A stretch of DNA of 64,000 bases from Paracoccus benzoatiresistens (GCF_026913015.1 NZ_JAPTYD010000001.1:1-64000), one strand, 5' to 3'; shown: positions 1 through 9,747, counted from the first letter of the stretch. Notes: generated from the letters alone by a model not told the origin. Numbers and translations are program-made.

Positions 1-69
1 TCGCTTGCCGACATATCCGTGCGCGTGATCTCAACCGCCATCAAAGCCTCCATCCCTCAAGGCCCATGA
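1..69 (+). CDS. C-terminal end of an unidentified upstream gene (partial)
   Basis: Frame 1 is open from the window edge to a TGA at 67-69 and reads as 22 residues ending IKASIPQGP. The stop overlaps the ATG of the next gene in an ATGA arrangement, which is typical of translationally coupled genes and is the main reason to believe this frame. The product cannot be identified from 22 residues. Because the downstream gene is a DUF1217 protein, a flagellar gene is possible, but this is inference only. Confidence 0.45.
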   Translation, partial: SLADISVRVISTAIKASIPQGP

Positions 70-806
70 TTCAGATTTTCAGGTCGAAGGGAATCCCGAG
101 CGAGTCAGAGATCAAGGCGATTGGTATTATCCAGCGCGCCACGGCCTATTTCCGCGAGAACCTGACCCAGGACACAACGGCCGAGGATCTGGTCGGGGAT
201 TACAGGATGCTGAAGGTGGCCTTGGGCGCCATCGGGCTGGAAGATGACATCGCCAACAAGGCTTTCATCCGCAAGGTGCTGGAATCGGATATCGGCGACA
301 GTGCATCCTTGGTCAACCGGCTTGGCGACAAGCGCTATCTCAAGCTTGCCCAGGCATTCCGGAACTTGGACAATACCGAGGGCACAAGCGGCAAGGTGAC
401 GGAAGCCTATGTCCGGCGGCAGTTCGAGAAGCGCGTCGGAGAAGGGGACGAAAGCTATCGCTTGGCCCTGAACGCGAGGAACGAAATGAAGGCTTTTGCG
501 ACTCGCACCTCGAGCGACAAGACGATGTGGTACGAGGTTCTTGGCAACAAAGCCCTGCGCGAGGTTTTCGAAGGCGCCTTCGGCTTTGGAAGCACGATCG
601 CCAACCTGTCGGTCGACCGGCAACTGGAGGAGTTCATGTCGGCTTCCGAGCGTATCTTGGGCAGCAGCAACTTTGCCCAGATCGGTAAGGATGAGATGAC
701 CGACAAGTTGCTCACGCGCTATCTGGCGCTGTCCCAGATCCAGACGACAACAAGCACAAACCGTTATAGTGCGGCGCTGACCTTGTTGTCAGGTCGAGTT
801 GATTAG
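66..806 (+). CDS. DUF1217 family protein, flagellar-cluster type
   Basis: Encodes 246 residues, mostly charged and helical, with no signal peptide or membrane segment. The N-terminal block around residues 15-60 (ATAYFRENLTQDTTAEDLVGD followed by a run of short helices) and the C-terminal NRYSAALTLL match my recollection of the DUF1217 family, which in Rhodobacteraceae sits in flagellar gene clusters. The molecular role of the family is not established. The ATG overlaps the stop of the preceding frame by an ATGA, so it was probably cotranscribed with it. Its last residues (SGRVD) fall about 80 bases before the first insertion-sequence remnant, so the extreme C-terminus or the downstream part of the operon may have been altered by insertion. 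Codon usage is somewhat less GC-rich than in the housekeeping genes further right. Confidence 0.7.
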   Translation: MIQIFRSKGIPSESEIKAIGIIQRATAYFRENLTQDTTAEDLVGDYRMLKVALGAIGLEDDIANKAFIRKVLESDIGDSASLVNRLGDKRYLKLAQAFRNLDNTEGTSGKVTEAYVRRQFEKRVGEGDESYRLALNARNEMKAFATRTSSDKTMWYEVLGNKALREVFEGAFGFGSTIANLSVDRQLEEFMSASERILGSSNFAQIGKDEMTDKLLTRYLALSQIQTTTSTNRYSAALTLLSGRVD

Positions 807-889
807 TCATAATGACAAATGTGTTCAGTATCTTGCCTTGAGAGAAACTGTATTGAGTAGTGCTTGCGCTAAGCTCCAGACCCCTTGAG

Positions 890-1195
890 TTACAGAGCCG
901 GGAACAGGACTGTCGCGGTGAGTGCGATGGCGGGAAGAAAGGGTTTCCGGCAGTGGTCGTGCCGTGTTGCGATGCGCTTCCGGTCCTTGAGCTTGCCGGA
1001 CATGATCTCGATCCGTTTGCGCCGCCGGAAGCACCGCTTGTCGGATGTCACGGCCCCTTGGGGATGTCCGGTCAGGGAGGCAGACCCCTACCCCCGTGTC
1101 CTCAGTGACTTCCCCCAGCCGGTCGGCAGCCATGGCCGCGATCTGCCAACAGCCAATGCGCCGGTCTGAACTGCTGCGCTTGGAAGGGGCGCAGG
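890..1195 (-). mobile_element. Decayed C-terminal part of an IS5-family transposase
   Basis: Read on the minus strand, three frames together restore an IS5-family (IS427-like) transposase tail: LLADRG near 1155-1170, then MAADRLGEVTEDTGVGVCLP in a second frame, then DKRCFRRRKRIEIM in a third, ending RHDHCRKPFLPAIALTATVL and a TAA at 890-892. The second catalytic aspartate (LADRG) and the glutamate (RIEIM) of the DDE triad are recognisable. At least two frameshifts separate the pieces, and the N-terminal half is missing. The remnant is cut at about 1196-1203, exactly where the inverted repeat of the IS256-family element begins, so it was probably interrupted by that insertion. Confidence 0.75.
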
Positions 1196-1203
1196 GGAGT
1201 AAT

Positions 1204-1223
1204 GAGCGAAAGTTGGTGATGCC
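1204..1223 (+). repeat. Left terminal inverted repeat of the IS256-family element
   Basis: GAGCGAAAGTTGGTGATGCC pairs with the reverse complement of 2548-2567 at 16 of 20 positions. It lies 61 bases before the transposase ATG at 1285. Confidence 0.75.
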
Positions 1224-1284
1224 CTGAGGGGCGGCATGTCATGGCGGTGTTCACGCGCCGTCAATTCTCAACCGAGAAAGGGAT

Positions 1285-2544
1285 ATGCCACGTGCAGAGA
1301 ATACCATCACCCAGCTCCCCGTTCCATCGGGATTCAGCGCCTATGCATTCACCGACGTCCTCCGCAATGGCGCGCGCAAGCTGATCGAACAGGCGATCCA
1401 TGCGGAGCTGGCGGCGCTGATGGCCGCGTTTTCCGAGGAGACGCTGGAGAATGGGACATCACGGCTGGTGCGCCATGGTTACCTGCCGGAACGCGAGGTG
1501 ATGACCGGCATTGGCCCCGTGCCGGTGAAAGTGCCGCGGGTGCGCGATCGCAAGCCCGGTGAGGACAAGATCACCTTCACACCCAGCATCCTGCCGCGAT
1601 ACCTGCGCAAGGCGAAATCGGTCGATGAGCTGCTGCCCTGGCTTTACCTCAAGGGCGTCAGCACGGGGGACTTCAGCGAAGCCTTGGCGGCGCTTCTGGG
1701 CCCAAACGCCCATGGGCTATCGGCCAAGACAATCACGCGGCGTGACAAGCTGACTGGTGGAACGACTATGAGGCCTGGCAAAAACGCGACCTGAGCCATC
1801 GGCGCTTCCTCTACATCTGGGCTGACGGGGTGTATTTCAAACCGCGCATGGCCGAGGAAAGGCAATGCGTTCTGGTGATCGTCTGGGCTGATGAATATGG
1901 CCGCAAGGAGCTTCTGGCGATGATCGACGGCTTCCGCGAAAGCACCGAGAGCTGGCGTGAGCTCTTGCTCGATCTCCGGCGCCGGGCCTGAAGCAGGATC
2001 CCAAGCTGGCCATCGGCGACGGGGCGCTCGGGTTCTGGACCGCGCTGCGCGAGGTCTTCGCCACCACGCGCGAGCAGCGGTGTTGGGTCCACAAGGCAGT
2101 GAACGTGCTGAATGCGCTGCCGAAGTCGCTGCAGGCCAAGGCCAAGAGCCAGCTGCACGACATCTGGCAGGCGGAAACCAAGGCCGAGGCCAACGCTGCT
2201 TTCGATTTCTTCATCGAAACCTGCGGCGTCAAATACGACAAGGCGGTTGCCAAGCTGGTCAAGGATCGCGAGGCGTTGCTGACCTGTCTCACGACTACCC
2301 GGCCGAGCACTGGAAACACATTCGGACATCGAACCCGATTGAAAGCACCTTCGCGACCGTCCGGCACCGCACCAAGCGCACCAAAGGTTGCCTCAGCCGC
2401 AGGACCGGACTGGCCATGGCCTTCAAGCTGATGATGTCGGCGCAGAAGAAGTGGCGAAAGCTCGACGGCCAGAACCGCCTGCCGGAGATCATCCAGGAGG
2501 TTGAGTGCCGCGACGGCCTCCGTCAACTTCTAGCCGCCGCCTGA
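1285..2544 (+). pseudogene. IS256-family (Mutator-type) transposase, three frameshifts
   Basis: The gene starts at an ATG with a GAAAGGG ribosome-binding site (MPRAENTITQLPVPSG) and can be followed for about 420 codons to LRQLLAAA and a TGA. The DDE residues are all visible: aspartate in IWADGVYF near 1820, aspartate in AIGDGALGF near 2015-2035, and glutamate in SNPIEST near 2335. Three frameshifts break it: around 1750-1765, about 1985 (one G missing in a run after CGGCGCC), and about 2283-2295. Neighbouring housekeeping genes show no frameshifts, so these look like real decay rather than sequencing error. The element can probably no longer move by itself. Confidence 0.85.
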
Positions 2545-2547
2545 TCA

Positions 2548-2567
2548 GGCGTCACCAACTCTGGCCC
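2548..2567 (-). repeat. Right terminal inverted repeat of the IS256-family element
   Basis: Its reverse complement, GGGCCAGAGTTGGTGACGCC, matches the left repeat at 16 of 20 positions. It begins 4 bases after the transposase stop codon. The bases immediately to its right (from about 2573) belong to a different, second IS256-type transposase, so the insertion appears to have landed in that gene. Confidence 0.75.
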
Positions 2568-2572
2568 ATATC

Positions 2573-2884
2573 TCGCGCAGGGCGGTGACCGCCGATCTGC
2601 GCCGGATCTGCAACGCCCCATGCACCGACAGGGATGCCGCGGAACTTGATACCATCGTGGAGAAAGGGACCGCGAAATCTGCCTCGATCACCCCGGCCTG
2701 GTGCCGGGCACGAGCCGAGGTGATCCCATTTCTTGCTTTCGGTCCGGCGATCCGGAAGGTGGCCCGTGCGACCAACGCCATTGAGAGTCTGAACAGCGCG
2801 ATCCGGAGTTCCATCAGGACACGCAATCCATTCACCGCCGATGACTTCGCAACGAAACTGATCCACATGGCGATCTGCAGCTTC
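2573..2884 (+). pseudogene. C-terminal fragment of a second, different IS256-family transposase
   Basis: Reads SRRAVTADLRRICNA, then about 50 residues including the tryptophan block, then EVIPFLAFGPAIRKV and ATNAIESLNSAIR, ending TADDFATKLIHMAI. This is the C-terminal third of the IS256 family, with the catalytic glutamate in NAIESLN. It differs clearly in sequence from the neighbouring IS256-type transposase, whose motif is SNPIEST. The N-terminal two thirds, with both catalytic aspartates, are absent from the window. The fragment starts right after the inverted repeat ending at 2567. Confidence 0.7.
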
Positions 2885-2934
2885 GGAAGGGCGGCGCACC
2901 GTCCGGGAAGGGGATGCGGCGCACAAGCGGTTGG

Positions 2935-3113
2935 CCATGATGTCCGCCGGGCGCTTGGCGCCCGAGCGTATCCGAAGCCACATGAACCGGGCGAGGTGCA
3001 CAAAGTTTCGGGCACTCACCGCAACACGCCACGGCCACTGCCGGCAAGCTGCCTGTCTGCCATCGCACCGCCGCAACGATCCCGTTCCGGCCCCGAATCA
3101 GCGGGCCGGAGCC
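2935..3113 (+). pseudogene. Strongly decayed IS5-family transposase tail
   Basis: The frame reading RIRSHMNRARCTKFRAL then TATRHGHCRQAACLPS lines up with the C-terminus of IS5-family transposases, whose usual form is RIE-MF-RLKD-RR-ATRYDRC. The catalytic glutamate position reads arginine (RIR), and the hydrophobic end of the protein is lost. It points away from the minus-strand remnant at 890-1195, so the two IS5-type tails lie in inverted orientation at the two edges of the cluster. It is too diverged from that copy to be a direct duplicate. It ends just before the stop of carB on the opposite strand. Confidence 0.5.
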
Positions 3114-3123
3114 TGATCAGCCG

Positions 3124-6100
3124 CTACGCCTGCAGGCTTCTCACCCCGACTTCCCCCTCACCGCGCGACTTGATCGCCGCGACCGCCGCGATGCTCCCGG
3201 CGGCGGTCGTGAAATACGGGATCTTGTCGTAGAGCGCGACGGCCCGGATCTCGCGCGAGTCCGCGATGGCTTGCGCGCCCTCGGTGGTGTTCAGGACCAT
3301 CGCGATATCGCCGTTCTTCAGGCGGTCCACGATGTTCGGGCGGCCTTCGTAGACCTTGTTCACGCGTTGCGCCTCGACCCCGTGCGATCCCAGGAAGTCC
3401 GCCGTGCCGCTGGTCGCGACAAGTTGGAAGCCCATGGCAGTCAGGTCGCGGGCGGCGGCGGCCAGCGCCTCGGTCTTGTCGGCGTCCTTGACCGAGATGA
3501 AGACGCGGCCCTCGGCCGGCAGGTGGGTGCCAGCGCCCAGTTGCGCCTTCAGGAAGGCGCGGGCGAAGTTGCGGTCCCAGCCCATGACCTCGCCGGTCGA
3601 GCGCATTTCCGGCCCCAGCAGCGTGTCGACGCCCGGGAAGCGGGCAAAGGGCAGCACGGCCTCCTTGACCGAGAACCAGGGCGTGATCGGGTCGGCAAGC
3701 GTCAGCGGGTCGGCGAAGGGCAGGTCGGTCTCGGGGCCGACGCCTTCGGGATAGGGGGGGCGCTCGGGGAAGTTCGACATCGGCTCGCCGGCCATCAGCC
3801 GCGCGGCGATGGAGGCGATGGCGCTGTCGGTGGCCTTGGCCACGAAGGGCACGGTGCGCGAGGCGCGGGGGTTCACCTCGAGCACATAGATCGCATCGCC
3901 CTTCAGCGCGAACTGCACGTTCATCAAGCCCCTCACGCGGAGCGCGCGGGCCATGGCGACGGTCTGGCGCTTCAGTTCGTCGATGGTGGCGGCGTCCAGC
4001 GTGTGCGGGGGCAGCGAGCAGGCCGAGTCGCCCGAATGGACGCCCGCTTCCTCGATATGCTCCATGATGCCCGCGACATGGACGTTTTCGCCGTCCGACA
4101 GGGCGTCCACATCGACCTCGATGGCGCCGGACAGATAGCTGTCGAGCAGGACCGGGTTCTTGCCCGAAACGCTGACGGCCTCGGTGATGTAGCGCTTCAG
4201 GTGGTCCATGTCGCGCACGATCTCCATCCCCCGGCCGCCCAGGACATAGGAGGGGCGGATGACCAGCGGGAAGCCGACCTGTCCGGCGATGTCCAGGGCC
4301 TGTTCGGCGCTGCTGGCGATGCCGTTGATGGGCTGCCTGAGGCCCAGATCGTTCAGGAGCTTCTGGAAGCGCTCGCGATCCTCGGCCAGGTCGATGGCGT
4401 CGGGGGTGGTGCCGAGGATGGGGATGCCCTCGGCTTCCAGGGCATTGGCAAGTTTCAGCGGCGTCTGGCCGCCGAACTGGACGATGACGCCATGAAGCGT
4501 GCCGTTCTCCTGCTCCACGCGCAGGATTTCCAGGACGTGCTCCAGGGTCAGCGGCTCGAAATAAAGGCGGTCCGAGGTGTCATAGTCGGTCGATACCGTT
4601 TCCGGGTTGCAGTTGACCATGATCGTTTCATAGCCGGCGTCGGTCAGCGCGAAGCAGGCATGGCAGCAGCAATAGTCGAACTCGATCCCCTGGCCGATCC
4701 GGTTCGGGCCGCCGCCCAGGATGACCACTTTTTTCGCGTCGGTCGGGCGCGATTCGCATTCCACGTCGCCCATCGCCGGGGCTTCATAGGTGGAATACAT
4801 ATAGGGGGTCTGGGCCTCGAATTCGGCGGCGCAGGTGTCGATGCGCTTGAAGACGGGCAGGATGCCGGCGTTGCGGCGGGCGCGGCGGATCTCGGCCTCG
4901 TCCCGGCCGGTCAGGGTCGCAAGGCGCGCATCGGTGAAGCCCATCATCTTCAGACGGCGCAAGCCTTCGGCCTCCGTGGGCAGGCCTTCATGACGAACCT
5001 GATGCTCGGCGTCCACGATCTCGCGGATGCGGGCTAGGAACCAAGGGTCAAAGCTGGTGATGCGCTGGATTTCGTCATCCGTCATGCCAAAACGCATGGC
5101 TTCGGCGATGATGCGGATGCGGTCGGGGGTGGCGCGGGACAGGGCGGCGATAACCGCAGGCTTGCCCTGGTCGGCCGCCCCTTCGATGGCGATCTCGTCC
5201 AGGCCGGTCAGGCCGTTTTCCATCGAGGCAAGCGCCTTTTGCAGCGATTCGTGGAAGCTGCGCCCGATGGCCATGACCTCGCCCACCGATTTCATCGCGG
5301 TGGTCAGTTCGGGCTTGCTGCCGGGAAACTTCTCGAAGGCGAAGCGGGGGATCTTGGTCACGACATAGTCGATCGACGGTTCAAAGGACGCGGGCGTGAC
5401 CTTGGTGATATCGTTGTCCAGCTCGTCCAGCGTATAGCCCACCGCCAGCTTGGCGGCGATCTTGGCGATGGGGAAGCCGGTCGCCTTGGAGGCCAGGGCG
5501 GACGACCGCGACACGCGCGGGTTCATCTCGATCACCACCATGCGGCCGTCGGCGGGGTTGATCGCCCATTGCACGTTCGATCCGCCCGTTTCCACGCCGA
5601 TCTCGCGCAGCACGGCAATCGAGCCGTTGCGCATGATCTGGTATTCGCGGTCGGTCAGCGTGAGCGCCGGGGCCACGGTGATCGAATCGCCCGTGTGGAC
5701 GCCCATCGGATCGACGTTCTCGATGGAGCAGACGATGATGGCATTGTCGTTGCGATCCCGCACCACCTCCATCTCGTATTCCTTCCAGCCCAGCAGGCTT
5801 TCATCGACCAGCACCTGCGCCACCGGCGAGGCATCCAGCCCCGAGCGCACGATCCGTTCGTAATCGTCGCGGTTATAGGCGACGCCGCCGCCGGTGCCGC
5901 CCAGGGTGAAGGCGGGGCGGATGATGGCCGGCAGGCCGATTTCCTCAAGCGCGTCCATTGCCTGCTGCACGCCGGCATTGATGTCGTACTTGCCGTTGGC
6001 CAGCTTCGGCGCGGCGACAATGGTGGCCTTGGGGTTTTCCAGCCCGATGCGGTCCATCGCCTCGCGGAACAGCTTGCGGTCCTCGGCCATCTCGATGGCG

Positions 6101-6462
6101 GCGCGCTGCGCGCCGATCAGTTCCACGCCGTAACGGTTCAGGACGCCCATGTCGGCCAGCGCCAGGGCGGTGTTCAGCCCGGTCTGCCCGCCCATCGTGG
6201 GCAGCAGCGCGTCGGGGCGTTCCTTGGCGATGATCTTCTCGACGATCTCGGGGGTGATCGGCTCGATATAGGTTGCGTCGGCCATTTCCGGGTCGGTCAT
6301 GATCGTCGCGGGGTTCGAGTTGACCAGGATGACCCGATAGCCTTCCTCGCGCAGCGCCTTGCAGGCCTGGGCGCCGGAATAGTCGAACTCGCAGGCCTGC
6401 CCGATGACGATGGGGCCTGCGCCGATGATCAGGATCGACTTGATATCCGTTCTTTTCGGCAT
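3124..6462 (-). CDS. carB: Carbamoyl-phosphate synthase large subunit
   Basis: Makes carbamoyl phosphate from bicarbonate, ammonia delivered by the small subunit, and two ATP, feeding pyrimidine and arginine synthesis in the cytoplasm. The 1,112-residue product has the duplicated ATP-grasp plan: a first synthetase half opening [20 protein letters not shown] and a second opening [19 protein letters not shown] near residue 580, then the MGS-like allosteric domain ([13 protein letters not shown]) at the C-terminus. I start at the ATG at 6462 (MPKRTDIKS) because it aligns with the family start and has a GAGG site 10 bases upstream. The frame stays open 22 codons further upstream. The small subunit carA is not in the window, so the two genes are unlinked here, which is common in alphaproteobacteria. 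The 3' end abuts the IS cluster without truncation. Confidence 0.97.
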   Translation of the reverse strand: MPKRTDIKSILIIGAGPIVIGQACEFDYSGAQACKALREEGYRVILVNSNPATIMTDPEMADATYIEPITPEIVEKIIAKERPDALLPTMGGQTGLNTALALADMGVLNRYGVELIGAQRAAIEMAEDRKLFREAMDRIGLENPKATIVAAPKLANGKYDINAGVQQAMDALEEIGLPAIIRPAFTLGGTGGGVAYNRDDYERIVRSGLDASPVAQVLVDESLLGWKEYEMEVVRDRNDNAIIVCSIENVDPMGVHTGDSITVAPALTLTDREYQIMRNGSIAVLREIGVETGGSNVQWAINPADGRMVVIEMNPRVSRSSALASKATGFPIAKIAAKLAVGYTLDELDNDITKVTPASFEPSIDYVVTKIPRFAFEKFPGSKPELTTAMKSVGEVMAIGRSFHESLQKALASMENGLTGLDEIAIEGAADQGKPAVIAALSRATPDRIRIIAEAMRFGMTDDEIQRITSFDPWFLARIREIVDAEHQVRHEGLPTEAEGLRRLKMMGFTDARLATLTGRDEAEIRRARRNAGILPVFKRIDTCAAEFEAQTPYMYSTYEAPAMGDVECESRPTDAKKVVILGGGPNRIGQGIEFDYCCCHACFALTDAGYETIMVNCNPETVSTDYDTSDRLYFEPLTLEHVLEILRVEQENGTLHGVIVQFGGQTPLKLANALEAEGIPILGTTPDAIDLAEDRERFQKLLNDLGLRQPINGIASSAEQALDIAGQVGFPLVIRPSYVLGGRGMEIVRDMDHLKRYITEAVSVSGKNPVLLDSYLSGAIEVDVDALSDGENVHVAGIMEHIEEAGVHSGDSACSLPPHTLDAATIDELKRQTVAMARALRVRGLMNVQFALKGDAIYVLEVNPRASRTVPFVAKATDSAIASIAARLMAGEPMSNFPERPPYPEGVGPETDLPFADPLTLADPITPWFSVKEAVLPFARFPGVDTLLGPEMRSTGEVMGWDRNFARAFLKAQLGAGTHLPAEGRVFISVKDADKTEALAAAARDLTAMGFQLVATSGTADFLGSHGVEAQRVNKVYEGRPNIVDRLKNGDIAMVLNTTEGAQAIADSREIRAVALYDKIPYFTTAAGSIAAVAAIKSRGEGEVGVRSLQA

Positions 6463-6586
6463 GGCATGGTCCTCGGAGGCGGCTTCGTGGCGGCGGGGGC
6501 TGGATAAATCGTCCGGGGTTATAGCCATGCGCGGTCAGACCGCAAGGTGGCACGGGCAGATTATGCATGCGCCGGCGGGCCGGTGA

Positions 6587-7042
6587 TTACCGCGCCCGCA
6601 GCGCCATTGTCAGCGCCCGGTCCAGCGATTGCAGGAACCGCGCCCGATCCGCCTTGCCGAACATCGCCCCGCCGCCCTGGTGAAAGGGATCGGCCGCGCG
6701 GATGTCGGCCATCAGGTCGCGCGTGGCCAGGCGCGGCCCGATATTGGCAAGCGTCAAGGCCTCTCCATCATGGCGCAGCACCTGCGCGCCGGCCTTCAGG
6801 CAGCGATCGGCCAGCGGCAGGTCGCCCGTGACCACAACGTCGCCGGGCCCGCATTGGTCGGCGATCCACTTGTCGGCCTCGTCCGGGCCTTCGGCCACGA
6901 TCTGAAGCCGCACCAGCGGATTGGCGGGCATCCGCAGCCCGCCATTGCAGACCAGCACCATCGGCACGCGCAGCCGCGTCGCCACGCGCTCGGCCTCGGC
7001 CTTGACCGGGCAGGCATCGGCGTCGATGAAAAGCGTGGTCAC
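6587..7042 (-). CDS. YaiI/YqxD family protein (UPF0178)
   Basis: A 151-residue cytoplasmic protein starting at GTG 7042 with [11 protein letters not shown], the family signature. This is a PIN-like fold with conserved aspartates, and the second motif [10 protein letters not shown] is also present. The biochemical role of the family is not established, though the fold suggests a nuclease. The longer frame upstream reads into dapD and lacks family similarity, so the GTG start is preferred. It begins 11 bases after dapD stops and is very likely cotranscribed with it. Confidence 0.85.
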   Translation of the reverse strand: MTTLFIDADACPVKAEAERVATRLRVPMVLVCNGGLRMPANPLVRLQIVAEGPDEADKWIADQCGPGDVVVTGDLPLADRCLKAGAQVLRHDGEALTLANIGPRLATRDLMADIRAADPFHQGGGAMFGKADRARFLQSLDRALTMALRAR

Positions 7043-7053
7043 CCGCCCTTGCC

Positions 7054-7875
7054 TCAGTCCCGCAGCAATTCGTTGATCGAGGTCTTGGACCGCGTCTGCG
7101 CGTCCACCCGCTTGACGATCACCGCGCAATACAGGTTCACGCCGTTCTTCGAGGGCAGGGACCCCGCGACGACGACAGACCCGGCGGGAACCTCGCCATA
7201 CATGACCTCGCCCGTTTCGCGGTCCACGATCTTGGTGGACTGGCCGATGAAGACGCCCATCCCCAAAACCGAGCCCTCGCGGATGATGCAGCCCTCGACC
7301 ACTTCCGAACGCGCGCCGATGAAGCAGTCATCCTCGATGATCGTCGGGCCTGCCTGCAGGGGCTCCAGCACGCCGCCGATGCCGACGCCACCCGACAGGT
7401 GGACGTTCTTCCCGATCTGCGCGCAGGACCCGACGGTGGCCCAGGTGTCGACCATCGTGCCCTCGCCCACATGGGCGCCCAGGTTCACGAAGGAGGGCAT
7501 CAGCACCGCCCCCTTGCCGATAAAGGCGCTGCGCCGCACGATGGCGCCGGGCACCGCGCGGAAGCCCGCCGCGCGCCACTGGTTGTCGCCCCAGCCCGCG
7601 AATTTCGAGGGCACCTTGTCCCACCAGCCGGACCCCTGCGGGCCGCCCGACATTTCCTCCATGTCGTTGAGCCGGAAGGACAGAAGAACGGCCTTTTTCG
7701 CCCACTGGTTCACATGCCAGCCGTCGCCGCGCTTCTCGGCCACGCGCAGGGCGCCGCTGTCCAACTGGGCCAAAACCTCTTCCACCGCCTCGCGCACGAA
7801 GCCGTCAGTGCGCGCGTCGATATCGGCGCGGGCTTCCCACGCGGCCTCGATGGCGGTCTCAAGTGCTTGGGTCAT
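7054..7875 (-). CDS. dapD: 2,3,4,5-tetrahydropyridine-2,6-dicarboxylate N-succinyltransferase
   Basis: Succinylates tetrahydrodipicolinate in the succinylase branch of the diaminopimelate/lysine pathway, needed for peptidoglycan and lysine. The 273-residue length fits the family. The C-terminal half shows the left-handed beta-helix hexapeptide pattern (for example [20 protein letters not shown] and [17 protein letters not shown]). The start at 7875 ([10 protein letters not shown]) has a GAGGAG site; the ATG 8 codons upstream has none. It is the first gene of a minus-strand pair with the YaiI-type gene and is divergent from the LOG-family gene at 7984, leaving a 108-base shared promoter region. 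Confidence 0.95.
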   Translation of the reverse strand: MTQALETAIEAAWEARADIDARTDGFVREAVEEVLAQLDSGALRVAEKRGDGWHVNQWAKKAVLLSFRLNDMEEMSGGPQGSGWWDKVPSKFAGWGDNQWRAAGFRAVPGAIVRRSAFIGKGAVLMPSFVNLGAHVGEGTMVDTWATVGSCAQIGKNVHLSGGVGIGGVLEPLQAGPTIIEDDCFIGARSEVVEGCIIREGSVLGMGVFIGQSTKIVDRETGEVMYGEVPAGSVVVAGSLPSKNGVNLYCAVIVKRVDAQTRSKTSINELLRD

Positions 7876-7983
7876 GGCCTCTCCTCGGATCTGCGGCATG
7901 GGTGGAAACTGTCACGGCCGGGCTATAAGCCTGTGGCAAGGCCCGTGCAATCCGCACCAAAGCCGCAAATGCCCGAGGATCCG

Positions 7984-8820
7984 ATGAGTGACGCGAAGCC
8001 GATAACCGCCGAAGACCGCGCCTATCCCTTTCCCCACAGTGAAGAGGATGCGGTCCGTGCCCGGCACATTCCGGATACTCCGCAGACGCGCTCACCCGCC
8101 TATCAGCTGGCCTTCACCGACCGCGACTTCCTGCTGCGCGAGGAGTTGCGCCCCGTCCGCCTGCAACTGGAACTGCTGAAGCCGCAGATGCTGCTGGACG
8201 AGGCCGGGGTGGAATCGACCGTCGTGATGTTCGGCGGCGCGCGCATCCCTTCGCCCGAAAACGCAGGCCGCGCACGGACGCCCACGCTGGCGAAGCTGTC
8301 GGCCTATTACGAGGAAGCGCGGCTTTTCGCGCAGGAGATGACCCGCCGCAGCCTGGAAACGGGCGGACGCGAGTTTGTCATCACCACCGGCGGCGGCCCC
8401 GGCGTGATGGAGGCGGGCAATCTGGGCGCCCATCAGGCGGGCGGCAAGTCCATCGGCCTGGGCATCGTGCTGCCGCACGAACAGGCGCCGAACGTCTATG
8501 TGACGCCGGAGCTGTGCTTTAACTTCCACTACTTCGCGATCCGCAAGATGCATTTCCTGATGCGCGCGCGGGCGATCACCATCTTTCCCGGCGGCTTCGG
8601 CACCCTGGACGAGACCTTCGAGGCTCTGACCCTGATCCAGACCGGCCGCATGGCCCGCGTCCCCTTCCTGATGTTCGGCGCCGAGTTCTGGGACGGCATC
8701 ATCAACTGGAAGGCCCTGGCCGAGGCGGGGACGATCTCCGAGGAGGATTTGGGGCTGATCCACTATGTCGAAACGGCGCAGGAGGCGGTGGAGGTCATCG
8801 ATGCCTCGCCGAAGCCGTAG
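7984..8820 (+). CDS. LOG family protein (TIGR00730-type, lysine-decarboxylase-like fold)
   Basis: A 278-residue cytoplasmic protein with the Rossmann-type LOG core: ITTGGGPGVMEAGN near residue 132, and PGGFGTLDETFE near residue 202, the phosphate-binding PGGxGTxxE signature. Members of this family hydrolyse nucleoside 5'-monophosphates of cytokinin type. The long family members in Rhodobacteraceae carry an N-terminal extension like the roughly 75 residues seen here, and their substrate is not known. It is divergently transcribed from dapD, and its 3' end converges on the GT2 gene. Confidence 0.85.
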   Translation: MSDAKPITAEDRAYPFPHSEEDAVRARHIPDTPQTRSPAYQLAFTDRDFLLREELRPVRLQLELLKPQMLLDEAGVESTVVMFGGARIPSPENAGRARTPTLAKLSAYYEEARLFAQEMTRRSLETGGREFVITTGGGPGVMEAGNLGAHQAGGKSIGLGIVLPHEQAPNVYVTPELCFNFHYFAIRKMHFLMRARAITIFPGGFGTLDETFEALTLIQTGRMARVPFLMFGAEFWDGIINWKALAEAGTISEEDLGLIHYVETAQEAVEVIDASPKP

Positions 8821-8857
8821 CTGCGGTCCGGCGGGTGATCGGCGGGGACGCGGCCTC

Positions 8858-9625
8858 TCATGTTACGCTGGTCGCATTTGACCTGATCCGGAGCAATTTC
8901 CTGATGCGCCTCTTCCAGATGCGCGGCCCGACCAATTTGTGACGCAGATAGATCTGCTGATAGATTTCCGCCCGCGCCAATTCGCCCGTGTCGTTGCGTG
9001 TTGCGGAGCTTGAGATATGGTAGTTCGGGCCTGAAATGTCCGCATGGCGGAAGCGGGCCTGTTTTCGCAATTGCAGGATGAGGTCCCAATCCTCATGCGA
9101 CTTCAGGGATGGGTCGAACGAAACGCTCTTCAGGTGCCTTCGCGGAATTATTAGGGCGCTAACAGGAATGAAGTTCTGCACGGCAAGGTTGCTCACCTGC
9201 AATCCGGCAAGGCTGATCGACCTGCTGCCCGTCCTTTCTGCGCTGCCGCCAGGCAGAATATCTTCCCTGATCTCGGTGAAGTTCGTGTAGACGACCTCGT
9301 CCGGCGCCGTCAGCATGGGTTTCAGTCGGGCGAAGAAATCGCCTTCCATGCTGTCGTCGTCGTCGAGGAAGCAGACCCATTGTCCCCGCGCGGCCATCAT
9401 TCCCATGTTCCGTGTCTCGGCCAGACCCCTTAACTGCGGCAGCCGCAGGAAGCTGTCCGAGGGCCGCAGCAACTCCGTGGCGACCTGAGCTGTCGGCAGG
9501 GAGGACTCGTCCGAACACAAGATGATCTCAGCCAGATCGCCTTGCTGCAGAACAGATTCGATCGCGCGGCGCAACAGGACGGGGCGTTGGTGTGTCGTGA
9601 TGATCACGGAAATCAAAGGCTGCAT
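8858..9625 (-). CDS. Glycosyltransferase family 2 protein
   Basis: A 255-residue GT-A fold transferase. It opens with LISVIITTHQRPVLLRRAIE, has an RGLAETRNMGM segment, and the metal-binding aspartates of the DXD-type motif in WVCFLDDDDSMEGDFF near residues 92-99. The later HEDWDLILQL block is the usual acceptor-side acidic motif (ED). It is soluble, with no membrane helix, and the acceptor is unknown. A surface polysaccharide role is inferred from the family only. It stands alone between the LOG gene and rlmN, and its codon usage is visibly less GC-rich than both neighbours, which suggests separate acquisition. Confidence 0.85.
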   Translation of the reverse strand: MQPLISVIITTHQRPVLLRRAIESVLQQGDLAEIILCSDESSLPTAQVATELLRPSDSFLRLPQLRGLAETRNMGMMAARGQWVCFLDDDDSMEGDFFARLKPMLTAPDEVVYTNFTEIREDILPGGSAERTGSRSISLAGLQVSNLAVQNFIPVSALIIPRRHLKSVSFDPSLKSHEDWDLILQLRKQARFRHADISGPNYHISSSATRNDTGELARAEIYQQIYLRHKLVGPRIWKRRIRKLLRIRSNATSVT

Positions 9626-9747
9626 CCCACACTCCTGAAACTCGATACACTCGAGCCAAACACAGCCGAAGGCTTATGCTTTTTTCGATAACGCAGCACG
9701 GCATGTCCAGTCGAACGACCCGCGGCGGGCAGAACCGCCGGAATTGC

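Larger units (their letters stand above)
1204..2567 (+). mobile_element. IS256-family insertion sequence, inactivated
   Basis: About 1,364 bases, the usual size for the IS256 family. It is bounded by imperfect terminal inverted repeats, 1204-1223 and 2548-2567, that match at 16 of 20 positions and share the core AGTTGGTGA. It carries one transposase gene spanning nearly the whole element. No matching target-site duplication is seen at the ends: the 8 bases on the left (GGAGTAAT) differ from those on the right (ATATCTCG). The two flanks belong to different decayed elements, so the original target has been rearranged. Confidence 0.8.

Noticed and set aside
890-3113. Composite transposon bounded by two inverted IS5-type copies
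   Set aside because: The two IS5-type tails are too different from each other, both are heavily decayed, and only IS fragments lie between them.
3271-5037. Long plus-strand open frame (588 codons) opposite carB, with another (422 codons) at 5239-6507
   Set aside because: These are antisense frames of carB kept open by GC-rich codon bias. Their translations are rich in Gly, His, Arg and Asp repeats with no domain, and carB on the other strand is certain.
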